Positions 26,155 to 32,851 of a DNA stretch of 51,446 bases are shown here, piece by piece (position 1 is the stretch's first letter; each line of letters begins with the position of its first letter). The stretch lies in the NCBI RefSeq assembly GCF_002970935.1, contig NZ_CP027195.1:1-51446 (forward strand), written 5' to 3'. This DNA comes from Lactobacillus sp. CBA3606. GTDB taxonomy: Bacteria > Bacillota > Bacilli > Lactobacillales > Lactobacillaceae. A program made the translations under genes and the position numbers. The notes under the pieces were generated by a model. The model was not told where the DNA came from, made no database searches, and worked only from the letters and a program-made list of their open reading frames with translations.

Positions 26155-26949
26155 ATGCAAATAACTAAAACACCACTTAACCAGGTAAATCCTCAATCTC
26201 AAGCAGAGTTAATTTCCTACGTTGATCCCAGCCTTACCGACGCGCTTAACCCTGCGCTAATTTTTGTACCGGGAGGCTCTTATACTCACATTGATTTTAA
26301 GCAATCCGAAAAAGTTGCGCTACGCTTTTTGTCACTTGGTTTTCAAGTTTCCATCTTACGGTACTCTTTTGTCGATGAAGTTCAACCGCTCTTCCCGGCT
26401 CCCCTGTTGGAAACTGCGCAAGCAATCGCCACTACTAAACAAAATGCCGCACAATGGCACGTTGATCGCCAAAAAGTCATGTTGATGGGCTTTTCCGTCG
26501 GCGGACACGTAGTTGCTAATTACAACAATTTATGGTCTTCAGACTGGTTACAAGCACAAACCCACTTATCTGCAGAAGACTTAAAGCCCGCCACTACTAT
26601 TTTAGGTTACCCAGTAATTACCCCATTTGATGGCTTCCCTGACCAACCTACTTTGGCGCAGTGGACTAACAACCCCGATGAGATTGCTGCTGACCAACAC
26701 GTAACCGCCGATAATGCTCCAACTTTCATTTGGGCCACCACTGACGACCAGTTAGTTTCTTCAAAAAACGCCGTGGACTACTTCTTAGCGCTCCAAGCTC
26801 ATCAAGTGCCCACCGAACTACACCTTTACCACCACGGTCCTCACGGAATGGCGTTAGCTGACGAAACTACGGCTTACGACGAGCGTCACCAAGATTCTCG
26901 CATTGCCGATTGGATTGCTAATGCATTAGCTTTTTTACGCGAACTATAA
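26155..26949 (+). CDS. Alpha/beta hydrolase (acetyl-esterase / BD-FAE-like)
   Basis: A 264-residue alpha/beta hydrolase. The oxyanion region FVPGGSY lies at ~37-43, the nucleophile elbow MGFSVGGH around Ser114, an Asp candidate in ATTDDQLV, and the catalytic His in HHGPHGMAL near the C-terminus. No signal peptide, so cytoplasmic. This family removes acetyl or other short acyl groups from sugars and related compounds. The ATG at 26155 has AAAAGGAG 10 nt upstream; a longer frame from 26086 begins inside the IS982 end and is unlikely. It is the sole cargo of the composite transposon and may depend on a promoter in the IS end. Its C-rich codon use differs from the plasmid backbone. Confidence 0.87.
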   Translation: MQITKTPLNQVNPQSQAELISYVDPSLTDALNPALIFVPGGSYTHIDFKQSEKVALRFLSLGFQVSILRYSFVDEVQPLFPAPLLETAQAIATTKQNAAQWHVDRQKVMLMGFSVGGHVVANYNNLWSSDWLQAQTHLSAEDLKPATTILGYPVITPFDGFPDQPTLAQWTNNPDEIAADQHVTADNAPTFIWATTDDQLVSSKNAVDYFLALQAHQVPTELHLYHHGPHGMALADETTAYDERHQDSRIADWIANALAFLREL

Positions 26950-27026
26950 CGAGGCTTATTTTCCATTAGTAAAGAAAATGGACCTTTATTCTTCAAAAGC
27001 ACAAAAACTACTTTTTTATACACTAA

Positions 27027-28011
27027 ACGCGTGGTGCTAGTTTGTAATAATACAAAAAAATTAACAAAAAAGTCCAACACAGTTAGACTCATAAGTGACT
27101 AAACTTAAAAGGAGTCCTAACGATGTTGAACCATCCTAAGTTTAAACAAATTCGTCACGAATTACAAGGTAACTATCATTATTTTTATCAGCTGTGCCAG
27201 TCGCTTTACCAGCGCTATTGCCCGCGTTGTGTGACGCAACGGCGTAATGTGGCGCACGTTAAAATCGATGACTGTCGATTGTTGGCGCTACTGTGTTTAC
27301 AAACAACGCTTGGTATCCAATCACAACGCCGTTTTTGGCGCTTGATGACCGCCTTTATGCCGCAAAAAATCACCATTAGTCGGTCACGGTTCAACCGTCG
27401 CGCACTACAATTATTACCCGTGGTCAATGCGATCCGTACTGGTTTGACGCGTGAAGCAGCCCAACCTGGACAGATCGCAATCATTGATAGTTTGCCGAAT
27501 CCATTGTGTGAACCAGTACGTAAATTTAGAGCACGTATTTTGGCTGGGCAAGCTAATATTGGCTACAATGCCACTAAGCAAATGTCGTTCTATGGGTTTA
27601 AAACCCACATGCTAGTAACCACTGATGGCTACATTCTGAATTATGTGGTGACTGCCGCTTCGGTCCATGATACAAAAGTTGCCGTTAGCTTGATTGATGA
27701 TTGTCCTTGTCCAATTGTTTTGGCCGATGTCGGTTATGTAGGCAAGCGACTTGGCGCTGAATTTAAGCAATTAGGCTACACGTTATGGACACCATACCGT
27801 TCGAATATGAAGGGGGCCAAGGAACATAATAAGCGCGCGCTCAAGGCGTTACGTCGCACAATTGAATCGCGTTTTTCTACCTTAGTTAGTGATTTTGAAA
27901 TTGAAACTAACTTAACGCGGAGTGCCTTTGGCTTTCAACTAAAAATTGAACTGGCAATTTTAGTCTATAATTTAGGATTTTTTAATTTTGTGACGAACTA
28001 GCACCACGCGT
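27027..28011 (+). mobile_element. IS982-family insertion sequence, right copy
   Basis: Mirror image of the left copy, 985 bp, with the same ends. The lack of differences between copies suggests a recent event. Confidence 0.9.
27123..28001 (+). CDS. IS982-family transposase (right copy)
   Basis: Identical in translation to the left copy (292 residues with the IS982 DDE core), reading outward from the composite transposon. Both copies look functional. Confidence 0.93.
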   Translation: MLNHPKFKQIRHELQGNYHYFYQLCQSLYQRYCPRCVTQRRNVAHVKIDDCRLLALLCLQTTLGIQSQRRFWRLMTAFMPQKITISRSRFNRRALQLLPVVNAIRTGLTREAAQPGQIAIIDSLPNPLCEPVRKFRARILAGQANIGYNATKQMSFYGFKTHMLVTTDGYILNYVVTAASVHDTKVAVSLIDDCPCPIVLADVGYVGKRLGAEFKQLGYTLWTPYRSNMKGAKEHNKRALKALRRTIESRFSTLVSDFEIETNLTRSAFGFQLKIELAILVYNLGFFNFVTN

Positions 28012-28020
28012 AGTTGAGAC

Positions 28021-28226
28021 ATCTATTCCTACCCCGCTTATCTTGAGTTTCGTCGCTTAAAGCATAGCACTAGGGAGGCTTAGATGCTTTTTTTGTTATC
28101 AAAAAGGGCCTAGTACTTTTGGAATGGAAATACTTTCCAACACCAAAAATTCTAGACCCCTAAATTTGCGATCTACCACGTATGTTTAAATCAAATTTAT
28201 TTTAAATATACCTTGTACAGTGAAGT
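28021..28226. other. Remaining 5' part of the ISL3 element and a long imperfect hairpin
   Basis: The stranded ATG of the interrupted ISL3 transposase lies at 28022-28020 (minus strand), with GGGGTAGG upstream as ribosome site. Between 28107 and 28160 an imperfect hairpin pairs GGGCCTAG, TTTTGG and GGAAA with TTTCC, CCAAAA and CTAGACCC. It may be a terminator or an element end. No gene. Confidence 0.5.
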
Positions 28227-28288
28227 TTACTGATTGTGTGATTTATGATAAAAGATTAATCTTTTATCATAAATCACACAATCAGTAA
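28227..28288. repeat. 62-bp perfect palindrome next to the partition genes (candidate centromere)
   Basis: Arms 28227-28257 and 28258-28288 are exact inverted copies with no spacer. Each arm contains GATTTATGAT preceded by TGTGT. The same ten-base motif occurs three times at the parA promoter (29351, 29379 and inverted at 29391). The palindrome starts 20 bp after the stop of the RHH gene. A binding site (parS/parC) for the RHH protein is the simplest reading; a terminator is less likely because no T run follows. Confidence 0.65.
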
Positions 28289-28308
28289 TACATAAGTTAA
28301 GCTCAATC

Positions 28309-28524
28309 TTATTTACGTTTGGCAAGGCCTTCACGAATAATTTTTTCTAAGACATCAACAATTTTTTCGTCATTCTCAAAAGCGATGCGTTTAACTTCTT
28401 TATATGTGCTCATGCGAAGTTGAACGGTTTTAGTTCTTTCTGTTTCGAATTGGTATGGACTTTTTAGATTTTTAAGTTGTTCAGATGCCTTTTTACTAAC
28501 TTTATTTAAAAAATCTTCTGCCAT
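28309..28524 (-). CDS. Ribbon-helix-helix partition partner (ParB-like)
   Basis: A 71-residue basic protein. A ribbon-helix-helix fold fits the C-terminal half: a beta strand TKTVQLRMS, then two helices (TYKEVKRIAFENDEK and IVDVLEKIIREGL). The N-terminal part is a charged tail of the kind that stimulates ParA ATPase in type Ib systems. It follows parA by 6 bp in one operon. It would bind the centromere and repress the operon; the repeated motif on both sides of the pair is its probable target. Confidence 0.75.
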   Translation of the reverse strand: MAEDFLNKVSKKASEQLKNLKSPYQFETERTKTVQLRMSTYKEVKRIAFENDEKIVDVLEKIIREGLAKRK

Positions 28525-28530
28525 GATAAA

Positions 28531-29316
28531 TTACTCCTCTAACTGTTGAATTCTAAGTATTTGTTCATTAAGAACCATTTGGTACATTTGGATTGCTCTT
28601 TTATCCCAATGGTCTTTATTCCGTATTCCTTCATTAGCAAACGTTTTAACCCGTTCTTGAGTTCTAATTGAGTTTGAAAAGACCCCTTCGCCAAAAAAGT
28701 CTTTTGCTTGTGCAGAAATTTCAGTATCAACTTTTGCACGTGGCTTCATTAAGTACAATATGGCACCAACTAACTGAAAACTTCCATTGTATTGTTCACG
28801 TAGTTCACCTAAATGCGTAGCTGTTTTTAAAGAACTTGTATATGACTGCTTTTGAGTTTGTAAGACAATTGAGATGAAATCTGAAGCCATGATTGCGTTA
28901 TTAGTAAAGACATTTATTGTTGGTGGTACGTCAATAAAAATATAATCGTAATTTTGTTTTAACTTTGAAAGCATTTGTGGTAATAGAATATTACGTTTAA
29001 CCCGACTAACTTTTTCTACAGCACCAATCCATAAAGACAATGTCCAATCTGTAGGAATCATATCAATTTGGTTTGTAACAGACACAATAGATTTAGACAA
29101 ATTCCCTCCAAGAAGGCCCTCATATAATGAAAGTTCCGGCTTTAAATCGGCTTTATAAGTCTCCTTCATAATTTCAGTTGCATTTCCCTGGGGATCGAAA
29201 TCTATAAGTAGTACTTTTTTCCCCTCTTGACCCAATAAATAGGTTTCCATTACAGTCAAGGTGGTCTTACCAACGCCACCTTTAAAGTTGAAGTTTAATA
29301 GTGTTTTCCCATTCAT
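28531..29316 (-). CDS. parA: ParA-family partition ATPase
   Basis: A 261-residue ParA/MinD-type P-loop ATPase with a deviant Walker A motif (FKGGVGKTT, residues ~11-19), Walker A' (LLIDFDPQGN) and Walker B-like YIFIDVPPT. There is no N-terminal helix-turn-helix, so it belongs to the short type Ib ParA proteins, whose operon is repressed by the small partner. It moves plasmid copies apart over the nucleoid. ATG at 29316 with GTAGGTG upstream. First gene of the parA-RHH operon. Confidence 0.93.
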   Translation of the reverse strand: MNGKTLLNFNFKGGVGKTTLTVMETYLLGQEGKKVLLIDFDPQGNATEIMKETYKADLKPELSLYEGLLGGNLSKSIVSVTNQIDMIPTDWTLSLWIGAVEKVSRVKRNILLPQMLSKLKQNYDYIFIDVPPTINVFTNNAIMASDFISIVLQTQKQSYTSSLKTATHLGELREQYNGSFQLVGAILYLMKPRAKVDTEISAQAKDFFGEGVFSNSIRTQERVKTFANEGIRNKDHWDKRAIQMYQMVLNEQILRIQQLEE

Positions 29317-29340
29317 AGTAGCACCTACCTTTACATAAAC

Positions 29341-29404
29341 ATTTTACCATGATTTATGATTAATCACAAATTTTATATGATTTATGATTAATCATAAATC
29401 ATAT
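29341..29404 (-). promoter_or_regulatory. parA promoter with overlapping operator palindromes
   Basis: On the minus strand TTGTGA (29369-29364) and TAAAAT (29346-29341) are 17 bp apart. A copy of GATTTATGAT (29351-29360) fills the spacer. A 30-bp perfect palindrome (29375-29404), made of two inverted copies of the motif around TA, lies just upstream of the -35. AATCACA near 29362 resembles the WATCACW heptads bound by the omega repressor of pSM19035-type plasmids. The arrangement indicates autorepression by the RHH protein. Confidence 0.7.
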
Positions 29405-29459
29405 CCATAAAACTATTTACTTAACCTTTGCAGAATGATATGCTTTTTTCATAAACAAA

Positions 29460-29490
29460 AAATCCCAATCCACTCGGGATTGGAATTTTT
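29460..29490. terminator. Bidirectional terminator
   Basis: CCAATCC (29465-29471) and GGATTGG (29477-29483) form a stem flanked by an A run on the left and TTTTT on the right. It insulates the par operon from the replication region. Confidence 0.65.
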
Positions 29491-29894
29491 GCAGTATTGA
29501 CAAGTAGCTATCTTGCAGCTACCTAGTCCAAGCAATTTTCACCGGCAAGTTAAAATTGCTTGAAAAAATTGTAATCTTGTTTACGTGCTAATTATACCGC
29601 AAGCAAACCTTAAGGGCAAGCAAAGGTAAACTAATTAAAACGAAGATAAGACCAATGGACTAAGTAGCTTGTAATAACTACTTAGTCCATTTTTAGTTCT
29701 TAAAAATTAAAAAAGTTGCCGACTGGGCAACTCACAAACAGACACATGCTGGTGAAACTACAAAGCCGATCACGACCAATGTTCGCTTTGTAATTCAGTT
29801 AGAGCATATCAGATTTGTATTTTAAAGCAAATCAAATGTTTTAGCAACTCTCTTTTGAGACAGCGTGTGTCAGTCAAGAAAGGGAGTTTTTATT
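29491..29894 (+). promoter_or_regulatory. Structured leader upstream of repA
   Basis: This 400-bp stretch holds no gene but many inverted repeats: GTAGCT/AGCTAC (29503-29521), CAAGCAATTTT/AAAATTGCTTG (29529-29562), a strong 14-bp stem with T run (29654-29667/29678-29691), GTTGCC/GGGCAAC (about 29714-29731) and ACAAAGC/GCTTTGT (about 29759-29793). A possible promoter is TTGTAA (29569) and TATACC (29593), 18 bp apart. Stem plus T run before repA suggests transcription attenuation or a countertranscript controlling copy number. Confidence 0.5.
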
Positions 29895-31004
29895 ATGACA
29901 AAATCAACAGATTTCAATTACTATGACGCCAATAGCGTATATGGATCCTTGTTTTTCCAGTTCCCTAAGGTATTAATGTATGGCGAGCAATACAAACATT
30001 TAAGTGATGCCGCTAAGCTAGCTTACATGGTACTAAAAGACCGGCTAGAGTATTCTTTACGCAATCACTGGATTGATGAGGAAGGGCACGTCTACTTTAT
30101 TTTTACCAATCAAGAACTTAAAGATTTATTCGACTGCTCAAATGATAAGTTAGCAGCCGTGAAAAAAGACTTGGAACGTGCAGGACTACTTTATCAAAAA
30201 GCCATGCATTTCAATCCCAAAACTGGCAAAAACGAACCCAATCGACTTTACCTGGCCGAACTAGATATGCAGTCAACTGACGTCTATTTACGCGGTGAAT
30301 ATGCTCAAAAAGAGCCGCAAACCCTTGCTACGAGCGAAAATCCGAAAATCGGACGTTCGCGGGAGACCGTTGGAACCCTTGCTACGAGCGAAAATCCGAA
30401 AATCGGACATTCGCGAAAGTTCGTTGACAACACCCCGCAAACCCTTGCTACGAGCGAAAATCCGAAAATCGGACACGATCTAGATAAAGAACTTAAAGAA
30501 AGAGATACTAATAGATACAATATAGATACTCAAAAGTTGGACTTTTCCACAGCCAATTTCTCCCCAGCAGAAATTCAAAAGCAAAACCAGGATTTGGTGA
30601 ACCATGCTAATGATTTCTTAACTGATGAAGACAGTGGCTTACCGGTTTTCTTAGAACCAGAAGCTGTGCAACTACTTAGTTTTTGGTGCCGTACCCCGCA
30701 ACAAATGCGGCGCTTCATTGGCATTATCTTAAATGCTAAGTACCGAGTTGAGAAAGATCACAAAGATATTGGTGTCATAATCCTACTTGGTGATGAGGAA
30801 CTGAGACCTTTAATGACTAAAGCCTTGAGACGCTACTTTAACGTCCTTAGAAGCAATGAGAAGCACATCAAGAATGTTGAGAACTACTTATACGGCACCA
30901 TGCAAAACCTATTTGGCGTTTGGTGGAATAAACAAGCGGCTAGAGAATATGCAGCCAAACACCCCGAAGAACAGAACACTTACAATGAACCTTATTGGAA
31001 TTAA
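29895..31004 (+). CDS. repA: RepA_N-family replication initiator
   Basis: About 369 residues. The N-terminal RepA_N domain is clear: YGSLFFQFPKVLMYGEQYKHLS, AKLAYMVLKDRLEYS and the winged-helix part FTNQELKDLFDCSNDKLAAVKKDLERAGLL (spread over residues ~15-115). The middle contains three near-identical TLATSENPKIG repeats, encoded by the iterons. The C-terminal domain begins near residue 230 and is lineage-specific. RepA_N initiators bind repeats inside their own gene to start theta replication. The ATG at 29895 has AAAGGGAG 9 nt upstream; a longer frame from 29865 is less likely. Confidence 0.93.
   Translation: MTKSTDFNYYDANSVYGSLFFQFPKVLMYGEQYKHLSDAAKLAYMVLKDRLEYSLRNHWIDEEGHVYFIFTNQELKDLFDCSNDKLAAVKKDLERAGLLYQKAMHFNPKTGKNEPNRLYLAELDMQSTDVYLRGEYAQKEPQTLATSENPKIGRSRETVGTLATSENPKIGHSRKFVDNTPQTLATSENPKIGHDLDKELKERDTNRYNIDTQKLDFSTANFSPAEIQKQNQDLVNHANDFLTDEDSGLPVFLEPEAVQLLSFWCRTPQQMRRFIGIILNAKYRVEKDHKDIGVIILLGDEELRPLMTKALRRYFNVLRSNEKHIKNVENYLYGTMQNLFGVWWNKQAAREYAAKHPEEQNTYNEPYWN
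30320..30474 (+). repeat. Three direct repeats within repA (candidate origin iterons)
   Basis: A 35-bp unit is repeated exactly at 30320-30354, 30374-30408 and 30440-30474, with offsets of 54 and 66 bp. Each unit includes the small dyad TCCGAAAATCGGA. Offsets divisible by three keep the protein frame. In RepA_N plasmids such repeats inside repA are the origin of replication. Confidence 0.85.
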
Positions 31005-31407
31005 ACGCCGTATAAGCTCATTTAAGCCGTTTTAAGCATTACATGCATAATTATATTAAAATCGCTTTAAAATCGCTTAGAAGCAAAAATAGACACCTTG
31101 AGTGGCTGAATTGGCGCTTGGTGGAATAAACAAGCGGCTAGAGAATATGCGGCCAAACACCCTAACGATGAGCGTGCTTAAAACTAAAAAGCTATATAAG
31201 GCCATTTAAGCTGTTTTAAACAGATAGAGCATAATTATATTAAACGAGTTTTAAAATGCGCTTACGGGCACTTTAGGAACGTTGTATAAGTGCCATTGCG
31301 GAAAGGACAGCAAACTTAAATTCACAACTTTTAAAGAAGCAGGCTAATTGAGATGATACTCAAAGATTAGTATAATGTGAGTAGTAATAAAGGGGGGCGA
31401 GAAAATC
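31005..31407 (+). repeat. Partial duplication of the repA 3' end and flank
   Basis: The block 31111-31266 is an imperfect copy of 30913-31082, which covers the last ~28 codons of repA and the AT-rich sequence after its stop. The copy reads WWNKQAAREYAAKHPN in frame and then stops. It has no start of its own. The rest of the gap, up to the relB promoter region, has nothing else I recognise. Confidence 0.8.
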
Positions 31408-31689
31408 ATGGCAGTTAAGGAAAAGAAACGCGTACAAGTCCAGATTGACAAAGAATTGGCAGATAATACCGAAGCCGTTTTAAGCCAGTTAGGTCTAAAC
31501 CCAACTACCGCGATCAATATGTTTTATAAGCGGATTGTTGCTAATGGTGCCTTACCTTTTAATGTGTCTTTAAGCGAAGAAGAACGAGCTAATTTACGCT
31601 TTTTAAAGGCTACCAAAGAGACACCAGTCACCGAGTTCAAAGACGCTAAAGAGGTCGCTGATTGGCTCAATGATCCAGATGAGGACTAA
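31408..31689 (+). CDS. RelB/DinJ-family antitoxin
   Basis: A 93-residue protein with the N-terminal ribbon-helix-helix of RelB/DinJ antitoxins (KRVQVQIDKELADNTEAVL, then LGLNPTTAINMFYKRIVANGALPF, the family signature, spread over residues 6-52). GGGGGGCGAG precedes the ATG. A YafQ/RelE toxin normally follows, but the next genes encode short proteins without RelE-type features. It may be an orphan antitoxin, for example counteracting chromosomal toxins, or may pair with an unknown toxin. Confidence 0.85.
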   Translation: MAVKEKKRVQVQIDKELADNTEAVLSQLGLNPTTAINMFYKRIVANGALPFNVSLSEEERANLRFLKATKETPVTEFKDAKEVADWLNDPDED

Positions 31690-31735
31690 TGACTTATCAG
31701 ATTAAATAAATTAATAACTTGGAAGTGTGATGAAC

Positions 31736-31921
31736 ATGAAAGATACAATCACAATTAATGACTTTTTTGAAATTGCCAAAGAAACTGATTTAAAAGATTT
31801 ACTTGATAAGTCATTACATGAGCCAGATCCAGAAAAGCGCAAAGTATATGACGCTTTATATACCTACTTTTTAGATAAAAGGCAAGATGAGGTTATTAAG
31901 CGAAAGGACTTTGTCCGTTGA
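31736..31921 (+). CDS. Small acidic protein of unknown function, downstream of relB
   Basis: About 61 residues, mostly helical and charged (ITINDFFEIAKETDLKDLLD, then DKRQDEVIKRKDF). The ATG at 31736 is 10 nt after TTGGAAG; GTG and ATG codons at 31727 and 31730 are too close to it. It follows relB by 46 bp and its stop overlaps the next frame. No toxin motif is visible. I do not recognise the family. Confidence 0.6.
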   Translation: MKDTITINDFFEIAKETDLKDLLDKSLHEPDPEKRKVYDALYTYFLDKRQDEVIKRKDFVR

Positions 31922-32082
31922 TAGATAAACCCCAATATATATTGAAGAATTTTCCTTGGATAAACCAAAATATTACTTATCCAGAAAAGGTGCAAAAGCA
32001 GTTACAAAATTTTGCAGATCAAAACCCAGAAGTAAAGCCTAGAAATGATCCAGAAAATAAAAACGATCGGCCTAGTTATTAG
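31918..32082 (+). CDS. Possible 54-residue protein with TTG start, coupled to the preceding gene
   Basis: A TTG overlaps the preceding TGA stop (TTGA), and the frame stays open for 54 codons (IDKPQYILKNFPWINQNITY near the N-terminus; charged C-terminus). Overlap and protein-like composition support translation, though the TTG start and lack of homology leave doubt. Its end overlaps the convergent gene at 32072 by 11 bp. Confidence 0.45.
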   Translation: MIDKPQYILKNFPWINQNITYPEKVQKQLQNFADQNPEVKPRNDPENKNDRPSY

Positions 32083-32350
32083 GTTGATCGTTTTTTAATT
32101 TATCCGGTTTATGGGCGTTAACATAGTCAGCAAATATTTTTAAAAGTTCTTCGGTTTGTTCGACCGAGAGGTTATCAGCTTGGAAGTACTTTTCTAATAA
32201 AGCCCCTTTTTGAATTAATCGGCGAGAACGGGCTTTGCGGGCTTGCCGATTTTCATAGTATTTAGATTGCCGTAATTTAAAATCTTCCCGCTCAATTTTT
32301 TGTTTTAACCGCGCTTGTTGCTCGACTAGTTTTTCATATTGATTAGACAT
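32072..32350 (-). CDS. Small coiled-coil protein, possible relaxase accessory protein
   Basis: A 92-residue, strongly charged protein: a long N-terminal coiled coil (EKLVEQQARLKQKIEREDFK) and a C-terminal helix pair (LSVEQTEELLKIFADYVNAH). It resembles its neighbour at 32373-32582 in layout, and both lie divergent from the relaxase across the probable oriT, where mobilisation accessory proteins are often found. Function inferred from position only. Confidence 0.6.
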   Translation of the reverse strand: MSNQYEKLVEQQARLKQKIEREDFKLRQSKYYENRQARKARSRRLIQKGALLEKYFQADNLSVEQTEELLKIFADYVNAHKPDKLKNDQPNN

Positions 32351-32372
32351 GGAATTTCCCCATCTCGTATGG

Positions 32373-32582
32373 CTAATGATCTACGGACTTTACCTTTAAA
32401 AATTCAGAAAATTGCTTAGCTAAAAGCTTAATCTGATCGTTAGACAAATTAGCATAATCTAAATTGGCTTGACTGATGATTTGTTTACCTAGCCGTTGTT
32501 CAATCTTATTTTTTTCGTCCTTAATTTTTTGATTAAGGGCTTTTAATTTAGCTTCTTGTTTTTCTAAGTTGCTTTGAGACAT
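32373..32582 (-). CDS. Small coiled-coil protein, possible mobilisation (MobC-like) protein
   Basis: A 69-residue protein: coiled coil (NLEKQEAKLKALNQKIKDEK) followed by LSNDQIKLLAKQFSEFL, the same plan as the next gene, suggesting an old duplication. The ATG at 32582 has GGAGGG 6 nt upstream; an in-frame start at 32621 is less likely. It is the first gene leftward from the oriT region. Confidence 0.6.
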   Translation of the reverse strand: MSQSNLEKQEAKLKALNQKIKDEKNKIEQRLGKQIISQANLDYANLSNDQIKLLAKQFSEFLKVKSVDH

Positions 32583-32689
32583 AACGATCCCTCCAATCAT
32601 ATTATAAATAATCACCGACACTATATCATAAGGGAAACGTTAAGTCAAAGTATAAAAGTTGAAATAGCGAAGCGGAAGGCATACACTAA

Positions 32690-32810
32690 GTTAAAGTTAA
32701 GAGAATCAGAAGACCGAGTGAAACGAGGTTAATGCGCACTTACACTCCAAATAAATTGGAGTTGTGCTAAAACACTTAAACCTGTATCAGAAGTCGCCTA
32801 TGGCGACAAC
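32690..32810 (+). other. Candidate origin of transfer (oriT)
   Basis: TTAATGCGCACTTAC (32729-32743) resembles the nick region of MobQ-type plasmids such as RSF1010 and pSK41/pGO1, where nicking falls within TGCG/C. It is followed by a hairpin ACTCCAA/TTGGAGT (32744-32750/32756-32762) that can extend with GCAC/GTGC. A further hairpin GTCGCC-TAT-GGCGAC (32793-32807) lies before the relaxase ribosome site. Position between the relaxase and the divergent small genes supports the assignment; the nick site itself is inferred. Confidence 0.6.
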
Positions 32811-32851
32811 AAAAACCAAAAACAAAACCCTAAAAGAAAGGAGACAACAGC

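Larger units (their letters stand above)
25133..28020. mobile_element. IS982-bounded composite transposon with an esterase cargo and 9-bp target duplication
   Basis: Two 985-bp IS982 copies in inverted orientation (25142-26126 and 27027-28011) enclose one cargo gene. The outer ends are both followed by AGTTGAGAC (25133-25141 and 28012-28020), a 9-bp direct repeat. This shows that the whole 2870-bp block inserted in one event, into the fourth codon region of an ISL3 transposase gene. Confidence 0.92.

Noticed and set aside
30320-30474. CRISPR-like direct repeats
   Set aside because: Only three units, unequal spacers that are part of an open gene, and no cas genes; they are RepA_N iterons.
30288-30520. 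Antisense frames with repeated IFGFSLVAR peptides
   Set aside because: They merely mirror the three iterons within repA.
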